Positions 35,755-43,690 of a DNA stretch of 64,000 nucleotides are shown piece after piece. A program made the translations under genes and the position numbers. The stretch covers positions 1 to 64,000 of the forward strand of contig NZ_JABXGD010000001.1 in the NCBI RefSeq assembly GCF_022627955.1, written 5' to 3'. A model generated the notes under the pieces. It saw only the letters and a program-made list of their open reading frames with translations. It made no database searches and had not been told where the DNA came from. Position 1 is the first letter of the stretch. Each line of letters opens with the position of its first letter. The stretch comes from Microbacterium sp. C5A9. GTDB taxonomy: Bacteria; Actinomycetota; Actinomycetes; Actinomycetales; Microbacteriaceae.

Positions 35755-35851
35755 CGACCGCAGGATGCCGGTGTGCATGGGATTCGGCCTGTACCCCGCG
35801 TCTCGCCGTGCGCCCGCGAGGTGGCGTGTGCTCGGGAATCCGCCCGCAGAG

Positions 35852-35857
35852 TACCCT
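35852..35857 (+). promoter_or_regulatory. -10 box TACCCT, leaderless start of metallopeptidase gene
   Basis: TACCCT-N6-ATG (35864). It is divergent from the mdh promoter; the two -10 boxes lie about 100 bp apart. Confidence 0.5.
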
Positions 35858-35863
35858 CATGGC

Positions 35864-36745
35864 ATGACCTTCAATCCCGACGCCGACGTCTCCGGAAACA
35901 CCGCCCGTCGCCGTGGCCGTGGTGCGGTCGTGGCCGGAGCAGGCGGTGTCGGCCTTCTCGGCATCATCGCGCTGATCGCCGGTCCGCTGCTCGGCATCGA
36001 TCTCACGGGACTGCTCGGCGGCGGCGGGGGAACGGGCGGCGGCACGGAACCCGCCGAGGGCAGCGTGATCGAGAACTGCCTGACCGGCGAAGACGCCAAC
36101 GAGCGGGTCGACTGCCGCGTGGCGAGCTCGCAGCTGGCACTCGACGGCTTCTGGGAGGACCGCGTCGACGGGTACCGCGCCCCGGGCTTCATCATCGTCG
36201 ACGGGGCGACCGGCACCGGATGCGGCACCGCGTCGAACGCCGTCGGCCCGTTCTACTGCCCGCCCGACGAGACGGTCTACATCGACCCCACGTTCTTCGA
36301 GCTCATGCAGCAGCAGTTCGGCGCGTCGGCCGGCAACCTCGCCCAGCTCTACATCGTCGGACACGAGTGGGGCCATCACATCCAGTACATCACCGGCGAC
36401 ATGGAGCGGTACCCGAACAACGGCACGGGGCCGGACAGCAACGGCGTGCGCATCGAGCTGCAGGCCGACTGCTACGCCGGGGCCTGGATCGGGCAGATGA
36501 CGCAGGAGACCGACAAGAACGGCGTCCCCTATCTGCAGACGCCGACCGAGTCGCAGCTGCAGGACGCCGTCAACGCGGCGTACACGGTGGGAGACGACCA
36601 CATCCAGGAGCAGTCGGGCTTCGTGAACCCCGAGAGCTTCACCCACGGCACGAGCGCACAGCGCCAGGCGTGGTTCGCGACCGGCTACAAGTACGGTCTC
36701 GACACCTGCGCCGAGCCTCTCACCGCCTCGGCCGGAGAGCTGTGA
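35864..36745 (+). CDS. Neutral zinc metallopeptidase (YpfJ/KPN_02809 type)
   Basis: 293 residues. One N-terminal membrane helix (about 22-45) is followed by a Gly-rich linker and an external zinc-protease domain with HEWGHH (H167, E168, H171) and a downstream Glu in RIELQADCYAGAW. Paired Cys are consistent with an exported domain. The substrate is unknown. Prolyl aminopeptidase follows 10 bp later, possibly in the same transcript. Confidence 0.92.
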   Translation: MTFNPDADVSGNTARRRGRGAVVAGAGGVGLLGIIALIAGPLLGIDLTGLLGGGGGTGGGTEPAEGSVIENCLTGEDANERVDCRVASSQLALDGFWEDRVDGYRAPGFIIVDGATGTGCGTASNAVGPFYCPPDETVYIDPTFFELMQQQFGASAGNLAQLYIVGHEWGHHIQYITGDMERYPNNGTGPDSNGVRIELQADCYAGAWIGQMTQETDKNGVPYLQTPTESQLQDAVNAAYTVGDDHIQEQSGFVNPESFTHGTSAQRQAWFATGYKYGLDTCAEPLTASAGEL

Positions 36746-36755
36746 GGCTGGAGTC

Positions 36756-37718
36756 ATGAACCTCGACGCGCTGTACCCGCCGATCGAACCGCACGAGACG
36801 GGGGAGCTGCTCGTCGGCGACGGGCACCGTGTCTACTGGGAGGTCAGCGGCAACCCCGACGGCAAGCCGGTGGTGTTCCTGCACGGAGGGCCGGGGAGCG
36901 GCACATCGGCCTGGCAGCGTCGCTTCTTCGACCCGGAGCGCTACCGGATCGTGCTCCTCGATCAGCGCGGATGCGGGCGCAGCACCCCGCACGCGAGCGA
37001 TCCGGAGGCGGATCTGCGCTTCGTCACGACGGCGCACCTGATCGCGGACATCGAACTGCTGCGCCGCAACCTCGGCATCGAGACGTGGCAGGTCTTCGGC
37101 GGGTCCTGGGGCAGCGCCCTCGCGCTCGCCTACGCGCAGGCGCACCCTGAGGCGGTCAGCGAGCTCGTGCTCCGCGGCATCTTCACGCTTCGTCGCGAAG
37201 AGCTCGAGTGGTTCTACGAGGGGGGAGCGGCGGCGCTGTTCCCCGATCTCTGGGAGGAGTTCGTCGCGCAGATCCCGGTGCTCGAGCGCTCGCACATGAT
37301 CGACGCGTACCACCGTCGCCTGTTCGATCCGGATCCGGCCGTGCACGAACCGGCCGCCCTCGCGTGGTCGCGCTGGGAGGCGTCGACCGTGACGCTCCGG
37401 CCGGACGCCGCGCAGATCGAGGCGATGTCCGATCCGCGCGCGGCCACCGCGTTCGCGCGCATCGAGAACCACTTCTTCGTGCACCGCGGATGGTGGACAG
37501 AGGGGCAGCTGATCGCCGAGGTCGATCGCATCCGCCACATCCCCGCGGTGATCGTCCAGGGGCGCCATGACGTGTGCACGCCGATGATGACCGCGTGGGA
37601 TCTGCATCGTGCATGGCCCGAGGCGGACTTCGTCGTGATCGACGACGCCGGCCACTCGGCCGCGGAGCCGGGAATCCAGGTCGCGCTGCGAGAGGCGACC
37701 GACCGCTTCGCCGGCTGA
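36756..37718 (+). CDS. pip: Prolyl aminopeptidase
   Basis: 320-residue alpha/beta hydrolase that releases N-terminal proline from peptides. It has HGGPGSGTS (oxyanion region), LDQRGCGRSTPHA (family signature), nucleophile Ser in GGSWGSALAL, Asp in QGRHDVCTP and His in DAGHSAAEPG. Ribosome site GGAG. Cytosolic. Confidence 0.96.
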   Translation: MNLDALYPPIEPHETGELLVGDGHRVYWEVSGNPDGKPVVFLHGGPGSGTSAWQRRFFDPERYRIVLLDQRGCGRSTPHASDPEADLRFVTTAHLIADIELLRRNLGIETWQVFGGSWGSALALAYAQAHPEAVSELVLRGIFTLRREELEWFYEGGAAALFPDLWEEFVAQIPVLERSHMIDAYHRRLFDPDPAVHEPAALAWSRWEASTVTLRPDAAQIEAMSDPRAATAFARIENHFFVHRGWWTEGQLIAEVDRIRHIPAVIVQGRHDVCTPMMTAWDLHRAWPEADFVVIDDAGHSAAEPGIQVALREATDRFAG

Positions 37719-37772
37719 CTCCCTCCTGGGTCGTCATCCCGGCGCCGACCCTCCCGCCGACCTCCTGCGCGG

Positions 37773-39566
37773 TCAGGCACGCAGTGCCGCGGTGAGCGTT
37801 CTGATCAGTCCGAGTGCGCCGCCGTTCGCACGGAAGCGCGTGAGGCCCTCGCTCACGACTGCGCCCGTGCGGGCCGAGACGAACCACGGCGGCTTCGGCA
37901 GGATCGTGCGACGGCTGCCCCGTCCGGACGGGCGGAGCGACCCGCCGATCCAGCGCGGGAACGGGCGGAAGGGTGCGCGCAGCACCGAGCGTTCCACGCG
38001 GTCCAGCAGCAGGGCGTTGTGCACGACGCCGATGCCGCTGCCGACCTGATCGATCGTGTTGCCCGGGAAGGCGCCCCAGGTCAGCGTGGGGGTGATGAAG
38101 GCGAAGGCGGTCCAGCCGTTGATGGCGATCGAACCGTAGCGCAGTGCGGCGATCGCCCGATCGAAGCCGGTGCCGAGTGACCTCTCGGTGGCTGGATCGA
38201 TCAGCAGGTTGGCGCCGAGCGTGCCCTGCAGCCGGTCGTTCGCGTACGACACGGCGGCATCGAGGAACTCCTGCCCGTGGCCGGGCAGAGACACGACGCC
38301 CAGCACCGGTGCGAAGTACTCGGTGTTCTGCAGCGCCGTCGCGTCGTCGTCCGACTCGATCTCGACGAGCATCCGGTCGCCCAGCACGAGCGCATCGGGG
38401 TAGTCCTGCGCCGCGAGATCCATGCGCGAGGACGACCCGGGGTACCAGGTGGGCCGCTCGGGGGCGTTCGCGTACGCTCGTCGCAGCGCGGCTCGGAACG
38501 CGTCGGCCTGCGCCCAATCCGACGACATGACGACGACCTGTCCGGCGATGCAGTTGTGACCGCTGTTCTGCAGGCGCATCGTCGCGACGTGCTCGGCCTG
38601 ATAGGCGAGGTCGGCGTCGGTCCACTCGCCGGGCACGACGATGATGGGCGAGACCCCGCCGAGCTCGGCGGTGATCGGCTTCTTCAGCTGCGGGCGGTTC
38701 TCGCGACGTCGCCGTGCGGCGCCCGGTCCCGTGCCCCAGACGATCGCGTCGAACGTCGTCGCCGATCCGGTGATGTGCACGTGGGCGAGGTCGGGATGCG
38801 AGGTCAGATAGGCGCCGACGGCGGGGCCGCCGCGAACGATGCGCAGAAGGCCGAGGGCGATGAGCGGTGCGAAGGCGCGCTTGTACACGGGGACGAGGGA
38901 GTCCTGGGTCGGGTTGACCTTGAGCAGGGCGGTGCGATTGTGCGCCAGCAGCTCGTAGAGCACGTCGAGCACCGGGATCGACGTGACATTGCCCGCGCCG
39001 AGCACGAGTCCGACTCCTCCCGATTCGCCGGGGATCCGCTGAGCGAGCCCGGCGGCGGCACGCGCGGCATTCGGGGTGACTCCGGGCTCGAGCCAGACCT
39101 CGCCGGCGAAGCCCGAGAGCAGGAAGCGGTCGATGCCCGTGAGCGGGAAGGCGTGCACGCGCGTGCGTCCGCCGGGAGCGCGGTCGAGGCGGATGCCGTC
39201 GAGAGGGTTGGTCCCCGACGACAGGCGCGAGAGCGTCTCGATGTACGCGTCGAGCGCGCCGAGCACGCTGTACGGTCCGCTCAGCCACTCCTCGCCGCGC
39301 AGCGGATGCCGGGAGTCGATGCCCTTGGAGGAGGCCGCGGTGGTCGCCCAGTCCTCCGCGACGGCGGCGGTGCTGGTGCGCACACCGTGCAGCAGCGTGA
39401 CCCGCTGCGCGAGCGACAGGGCAGCCCAGGTTCGCGAGCCGATGTGCAGCTCGCGGATCGCCGCATCGAGCCGTGCTCGTTCTCCTTCGCCGAGTTCCGG
39501 CTGATCGCTCGCGGGCTTCCGGCCGGCGGCCTTCGTCGGGGTGGACGGCGTGGTCGCAGAGGTCAT
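37773..39566 (-). CDS. Aldehyde dehydrogenase family protein
   Basis: 597 residues, about 100 longer than typical aldehyde dehydrogenases. Catalytic Cys is in QNSGHNCIAGQVV and the general-base Glu in TAELGGVSP. Nucleotide-binding elements include LVLGAGNVTSIP and KVNPTQDSLVPV. The C-terminal ~100 residues (PFRPFPRWIGGSLRPS) are an extra basic segment. It follows the transporter gene at 39595 by 28 bp. The substrate is unknown. Confidence 0.88.
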   Translation of the reverse strand: MTSATTPSTPTKAAGRKPASDQPELGEGERARLDAAIRELHIGSRTWAALSLAQRVTLLHGVRTSTAAVAEDWATTAASSKGIDSRHPLRGEEWLSGPYSVLGALDAYIETLSRLSSGTNPLDGIRLDRAPGGRTRVHAFPLTGIDRFLLSGFAGEVWLEPGVTPNAARAAAGLAQRIPGESGGVGLVLGAGNVTSIPVLDVLYELLAHNRTALLKVNPTQDSLVPVYKRAFAPLIALGLLRIVRGGPAVGAYLTSHPDLAHVHITGSATTFDAIVWGTGPGAARRRRENRPQLKKPITAELGGVSPIIVVPGEWTDADLAYQAEHVATMRLQNSGHNCIAGQVVVMSSDWAQADAFRAALRRAYANAPERPTWYPGSSSRMDLAAQDYPDALVLGDRMLVEIESDDDATALQNTEYFAPVLGVVSLPGHGQEFLDAAVSYANDRLQGTLGANLLIDPATERSLGTGFDRAIAALRYGSIAINGWTAFAFITPTLTWGAFPGNTIDQVGSGIGVVHNALLLDRVERSVLRAPFRPFPRWIGGSLRPSGRGSRRTILPKPPWFVSARTGAVVSEGLTRFRANGGALGLIRTLTAALRA

Positions 39567-39594
39567 CGGCGGCTCCTTCGAACGGGATCCCAGC

Positions 39595-41034
39595 TTATGC
39601 CGGAGGGGAGACGTCGATGTCGGATCGACGCAGGCGGTAGCGCCGCAGCGTGACGAGGCTCGCGGCCATCAGCGTGGCGGGCAGAACGCTGAAGCTCAGC
39701 GCGATGCCGGCGACGGCGGCATCCGGCTGCGCGGTCGTGACTCCTGCCACGGTCGAGACGTATCCGGTCGAGGCGAGGGTCGCGGCCACGGCGGACGCGC
39801 CGAGAGCGAACCCCACCGTCTCGCCGGCCGTCCACACTCCGGTGAACGTCCCGGCCCTGCCGCGTTCACCCCCGGCCACCCGCTCGTCGTGTGCGATCAC
39901 ATCGGGGAGCATCGCCATCGGGAGCGCCTGCAGGCCGGCATACGCGACGCCGGCGACAGCGACCGAGACGTAGATCCAGTCTCCCGGCGACCACACGGCC
40001 AGAGTCAGAGACGCTGCGGCCGTCAGGAACAGGGTGCTGGCGATGCCGAACGCACGTTCCTTGCCGATCCGTCGTGCCAGGGCCGCCCATGCAGGCGTCG
40101 CGACGAGCGCGGGGCCGACGAGTGCGAGGAAGACGAGCGTCACGGCATCCTCGGAGCCCAGCACCCAGGTCGCCACGTACTGTGCGGCTGCCAGCATCGT
40201 GCCCGTCGCCAGGGCCTGCAACAGGTAGGTGCCCAGCAGGGCGCGGAAGGGCTGGCTCCGTCGAAGCACCCGCAGGGCCGCCGCGTACTGCGTGCGCAGA
40301 CCGGTCGGGATGGTCGCGTGGTCCTCGGGCGGGGGCGGCGCGGCGGCGACATCCGCCGTTCGAGAGGCCACCCACATGCCCAGGCCGATCGCGACACCGG
40401 CCACGCCACCCATCAGCAGATAGCCCAGGACGGGGTCCGATGCGGCGCTGCGCAGTTCGGGACCGCCCGCCCCGAACAGCAGGATCGCGGCCGTGAGCAC
40501 CACGACGCGCCACCCGAGCAGTCGCGTCCGCTCGTCGTAGCCGGAGGTGAGCTCGGCCGGAAGCGCGATGTACGGGACCTGGAAGAGGCTGAACGCCGTG
40601 GCCGTCGCGAGAAAGGCGAGCAGCACGCAGATCGCTCCCGCCGCCGGCCCCCAGGACGGCGGCACGGCGAACGTCGCGGCGAAGAAGAACGGCAGCGAGA
40701 GGGCCCCCGCGACCATGAAGCCGCGGCGCGATCCGGTGCGGGCGAACTGCCGGTCGGATGCCGCGCCGATCACCGGGTCGATCACGACGTCCCAGATCTT
40801 CGCGACGGTGACGATCGCACCGGCCACGAGCGCCGAGACGCCGAGGTTGTCGGTGAGGAAGTACGTGAGTACCAGACCGGGCAGGGTCGCGTAGCCTCCC
40901 GAGCCGAGCGAGCCGGCGGCGTACAGCGCCACGGTGCGGGGGGACAGGCGAGCAGACACGCGGCCGGACGGGCGGTCCGATCGGCGACGGTCCGGCCGAC
41001 CCGATGCGCGCTCAGGGCGAGCCGGGGTGCTCAT
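39595..41034 (-). CDS. GPH/MFS-type transporter
   Basis: 479 residues, twelve predicted membrane helices. KIWDVVIDPVIGAASDR matches the glycoside-pentoside-hexuronide:cation symporter signature in the first cytoplasmic loop, so a sugar or glycoside substrate is plausible. The first ~30 residues are very Arg/Pro-rich. It is probably co-transcribed with the aldehyde dehydrogenase. Confidence 0.87.
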   Translation of the reverse strand: MSTPARPERASGRPDRRRSDRPSGRVSARLSPRTVALYAAGSLGSGGYATLPGLVLTYFLTDNLGVSALVAGAIVTVAKIWDVVIDPVIGAASDRQFARTGSRRGFMVAGALSLPFFFAATFAVPPSWGPAAGAICVLLAFLATATAFSLFQVPYIALPAELTSGYDERTRLLGWRVVVLTAAILLFGAGGPELRSAASDPVLGYLLMGGVAGVAIGLGMWVASRTADVAAAPPPPEDHATIPTGLRTQYAAALRVLRRSQPFRALLGTYLLQALATGTMLAAAQYVATWVLGSEDAVTLVFLALVGPALVATPAWAALARRIGKERAFGIASTLFLTAAASLTLAVWSPGDWIYVSVAVAGVAYAGLQALPMAMLPDVIAHDERVAGGERGRAGTFTGVWTAGETVGFALGASAVAATLASTGYVSTVAGVTTAQPDAAVAGIALSFSVLPATLMAASLVTLRRYRLRRSDIDVSPPA

Positions 41035-41040
41035 CGCGCC

Positions 41041-41046
41041 AGTGTA
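41041..41046 (-). promoter_or_regulatory. -10 box TACACT, leaderless start of transporter gene
   Basis: On the minus strand TACACT-N6-ATG (41034), with no ribosome site. Confidence 0.5.
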
Positions 41047-41109
41047 GCGGGGCGCGAGAACCGGCCGCGGGGCCGAACCTCCGGTGCCGGTGGGGGATCG
41101 GCGGCGGGG

Positions 41110-41373
41110 TCAGATGAGGGAGAGCTCGCGCAGCTTCGCCTCGACGTCGGCGTTGGACGGCTCGACGTGGTGCGAGCGGTCGGGGTAGACCACCACGGGG
41201 ATGTTCGTACGTCCGGAGATCTCCTTCGCCACATCGGCCGCGGAGGGATCGGCCACGAGGTCGACGTACGTGTACTCGACGCCGAGGGCGTCGAGCTGCT
41301 TCTTGGTGCGGATGCAGTCGCGGCACCAGTCGGCGCCGAACATCGTGATCGCGGATTCTGCGGCAGAGGTCAT
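41110..41373 (-). CDS. Mycoredoxin-like glutaredoxin
   Basis: 87-residue thioredoxin-fold protein with W-C-R-D-C (C17, C20) and cis-Pro in NIPVVVYPDRS. Actinobacterial mycoredoxins reduce mycothiol-mixed disulfides. Their active site is usually WC-x-x-C, as here. NrdH is the alternative. Cytosolic. Confidence 0.88.
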   Translation of the reverse strand: MTSAAESAITMFGADWCRDCIRTKKQLDALGVEYTYVDLVADPSAADVAKEISGRTNIPVVVYPDRSHHVEPSNADVEAKLRELSLI

Positions 41374-41379
41374 GTCTCA

Positions 41380-41385
41380 AGCCTA
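41380..41385 (-). promoter_or_regulatory. -10 box TAGGCT, leaderless start of mycoredoxin gene
   Basis: On the minus strand TAGGCT-N6-ATG (41373), the same hexamer and spacing as at mdh. Confidence 0.55.
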
Positions 41386-41429
41386 CGGCGGTCCAGCTGA
41401 GCGCGGACGGAAAGCCAGGCATTGTTCGG

Positions 41430-41448
41430 TACGGCTAGCCTTACCTAT
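41430..41448. promoter_or_regulatory. IdeR/DtxR-type iron box
   Basis: The minus strand reads ATAGGTAAGGCTAGCCGTA, matching TTAGGTTAGGCTAACCTAA at about 14 of 19 positions with the dyad kept. It overlaps the -10 box TATACT (41446-41451), which is 6 nt before the ATG at 41458. Iron-loaded IdeR would block transcription. Confidence 0.75.
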
Positions 41449-41457
41449 ACTGGTCGC

Positions 41458-41850
41458 ATGAACCACGCGTGCGAGCACCTCGACGATCCGGACTGGGAGA
41501 ACATCGAGGGAGCCGTGCTGATCGCCGGCGATGCCGCCGATGCAGGCGTGATCGCCGGCATCGCCGCACGACTGCCCTGGGATGCGGAGGGCGTGATCCT
41601 CCTCGAGGCAGCCGCGCGCATCCAGTTCCGCCACATCGACGTGCCCGAGGAAGTCTCGGTGCGCTGGCTGCTGCGCGGCGACGGGGCGCGCCAGCATGCC
41701 AAGGGCGAGCGGCTCGCGAACGCCGTGCACTCCTGGCTCATCGAGTGGACGTGCTCGGAGCCGCCCGCGCAGTGGACCGTGTGGCTCGGCCCGCACACGC
41801 CGCCGCATGTCGCGCGCATGGCGCGCAGCCTGCTCGGCGTCGCGAACTGA
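41458..41850 (+). CDS. Stand-alone siderophore-interacting (SIP) domain protein
   Basis: 130 residues. GAVLIAGDAADAGVIAGI and GVILLEAAARIQF match the NAD(P)H-binding C-terminal half of siderophore-interacting ferric reductases. The N-terminal FAD-binding half is absent (full proteins are about 250-280 residues). An N-terminal Cys/His cluster (MNHACEHLDD) is present. It is probably leaderless and iron-repressed. It may assist another ferric reductase; activity alone is doubtful. Confidence 0.8.
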   Translation: MNHACEHLDDPDWENIEGAVLIAGDAADAGVIAGIAARLPWDAEGVILLEAAARIQFRHIDVPEEVSVRWLLRGDGARQHAKGERLANAVHSWLIEWTCSEPPAQWTVWLGPHTPPHVARMARSLLGVAN

Positions 41851-41874
41851 CGGAGTCCCGCAGCCGGCAGAGCG

Positions 41875-42348
41875 TCAGACCGAGGCGAGTGCCGCCCCGC
41901 CCATCGCCGTGCCGCCCAGGTTCGCGCCCGCGGTGATCGCGTCGAGCGCGCGTCGCAGCGATGAGCTCGAGGTGTGGGCCGTGTACGGGAAGTACACGAC
42001 CTCGACGCCGACCTCGGCGAACTCGCGCTCGAGCCGCAGGCCCTTCTCCGTGCCGCGCCAGTCGTCGCCCTTGAAGAAGTGCGTGAACTGCACGTCTCGC
42101 CACGAGTCCATCTTCGACGGAGTCGTCTCGACGTACACGTCGTCGACGAACGAGATGTGGCGGACGATCTCCGCACGCTCCGCGGTCGGGATGACGGACT
42201 CGATGCCCTTCACCTCCCGCAGCATCTCATCGCTGACGACACCCGCGACGAGAACGTCGCAGTGCTGCTTGGCGTGACGAAGAAGGTTCAGATGCCCGAC
42301 ATGAAACAGGTCGAAGGCACCAACGGCATAGCCGATGCGCGTCCCCAT
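41875..42348 (-). CDS. TagD-like cytidylyltransferase
   Basis: 157-residue nucleotidyltransferase with the H-x-G-H motif (H16, H19 in FDLFHVGHLN). It is of the glycerol-3-phosphate cytidylyltransferase type. The C-terminal signature is changed to TAHTSSSSLRRAL. It would make a CDP-polyol for a cell-surface polymer. It marks the left edge of the polysaccharide cluster, which also holds a CDP-alcohol phosphotransferase (50788). Confidence 0.82.
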   Translation of the reverse strand: MGTRIGYAVGAFDLFHVGHLNLLRHAKQHCDVLVAGVVSDEMLREVKGIESVIPTAERAEIVRHISFVDDVYVETTPSKMDSWRDVQFTHFFKGDDWRGTEKGLRLEREFAEVGVEVVYFPYTAHTSSSSLRRALDAITAGANLGGTAMGGAALASV

Positions 42349-42351
42349 GAT

Positions 42352-42426
42352 CTCCCCAGATCAGTGATTCCCCAGGAGCGGATCCCCATCCGCTCAGCGA
42401 CTCCCACAGCCGCATTCCGGAAGTCT
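42352..42426 (-). promoter_or_regulatory. Leader with two CTGGGGA motifs and a hairpin
   Basis: On the minus strand a -10 box TAGACT (42421-42426) is followed by a leader of about 65 nt. It contains a perfect hairpin GAGCGGAT-GGGG-ATCCGCTC (42376-42395), then CTGGGGAA (42368-42375) and CTGGGGAG (42352-42359) just before the ATG at 42348. Confidence 0.6.
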
Positions 42427-42511
42427 AGCAGGTACGGGTTTCGCCGTGCATAGGAACACATGGAACTATGGATGCCGCAGCGAATGCTCGCACAGGCGAA
42501 GGGGGATGCTC

Positions 42512-43690
42512 GTGGCGACAGCGGTCACCGTCATCGTGCCGACCTTCAACGAACGCGACAACGTCGCCGAGCTCGTCGAGCGCACGGCGGCGGCGCTCGC
42601 CGCGTACGACGCGGAGATCCTCTTCGTCGACGACAGCTCCGACGACACCGCGTCCGAGATCGAACGCGTCGCGGTCGATGCCGCGATCCCCGTGCGGGTC
42701 ATCCACCGCACCGAGAACACCGGAGGGCTGGGCGGAGCGGTCGTCGTCGGACTGCGCGCGGCCGCATCCGATCTCTGCGTCGTCATGGACGGCGATCTGC
42801 AGCATCCGCCGGAGCTCCTGCCCGCGCTGCTCGTGCGTCACGCCGAGGGCGACGCCGATGTCGTGGCGGCCTCGCGGTACGTCGGAGGCGGCGACACCAG
42901 CGGTCTCGGCACGGCCGTGCGCTTCGGGGTCTCCCGGTCAGCGACGTGGCTCACCCGAGCGATGTTCCCCATCCGCCTCGCCCGCAGCACCGATCCGATG
43001 ACGGGCTTCTTCCTGGTCGACCGCAGTCGTCTCGACCTCGATGCGCTCAAGCCGCAGGGCTTCAAGATCCTCCTCGAGATCCTGGCGCGCACGGATCTGC
43101 GCATCGCCGAGATCCCGATGGAGTTCGGCGAGAGGCGCCACGGCACCTCCAAGGCCAGCTTCCGTCAGGGGGCGACGTTCGTCGCCCATCTGACGAGACT
43201 GCGATTCGGCAAGATGTCGCTCTTCGCCCTCATCGGTGCCATCGGCGCCGTCGCCAACCTCGGCATCATGTGGGCGCTGACCGCCGTGGGCGTGCCCTAC
43301 ATCTGGGCCGCGATCATCGGCGCCGAGGTCACCATCATCGGCAACTTCATCCTGCAGGAGAAGTTCGTCTTCGCCGACATGCGCACGGACGCCCGCGGGC
43401 TCGGAAGGCGCTTCGCGGCGTCGTTCACCTTCAACAACATCGAGGCGGCGCTGCGCATCCCGGTCATGGCTCTCATGGTCGAGACCTGGCACATCTCGAG
43501 CGTTCTCGCGACCGGGCTCTCGCTCATCGTCGCGTTCTTCGCGCGCTTCCTCTTCCACTCCCTCGTCGTCTACGCGCCGGCGCGGCGCGGACGCACAGAA
43601 GCGGCGGTGTCCGAGCCGAAGCCGGACACCGCCGCGATCCGAGTCCTCCGTGCCATAGACGCGGAGGCGATGAAGCCGGGAGAGCTCTAG
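42512..43690 (+). CDS. Polyprenyl-phosphate glycosyltransferase fused to GtrA-like domain
   Basis: 392 residues. The N-terminal GT2 domain of the dolichol-phosphate-mannose-synthase type has VIVPTFNERDN, FVDDSSDDT and metal-binding DGDLQHP. From about 235 on lies a four-helix GtrA-like membrane domain (LFALIGAIGAVANLGIMW). It would charge and flip a lipid-linked sugar. GTG 42512 has AAGGGGG 6 nt upstream; ATG 42506 is the alternative but sits on the ribosome site. The stop shares CTAG with the convergent gene's stop. Confidence 0.9.
   Translation: MATAVTVIVPTFNERDNVAELVERTAAALAAYDAEILFVDDSSDDTASEIERVAVDAAIPVRVIHRTENTGGLGGAVVVGLRAAASDLCVVMDGDLQHPPELLPALLVRHAEGDADVVAASRYVGGGDTSGLGTAVRFGVSRSATWLTRAMFPIRLARSTDPMTGFFLVDRSRLDLDALKPQGFKILLEILARTDLRIAEIPMEFGERRHGTSKASFRQGATFVAHLTRLRFGKMSLFALIGAIGAVANLGIMWALTAVGVPYIWAAIIGAEVTIIGNFILQEKFVFADMRTDARGLGRRFAASFTFNNIEAALRIPVMALMVETWHISSVLATGLSLIVAFFARFLFHSLVVYAPARRGRTEAAVSEPKPDTAAIRVLRAIDAEAMKPGEL
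43601..43635. terminator. Hairpin inside the 3' end of the GT2-GtrA gene
   Basis: A perfect 13-bp stem (GCGGCGGTGTCCG / CGGACACCGCCGC, 9-nt loop) lies about 55 nt before the shared stop codons of two convergent genes. With no intergenic space, it is the only visible terminator for the pair. Confidence 0.65.
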
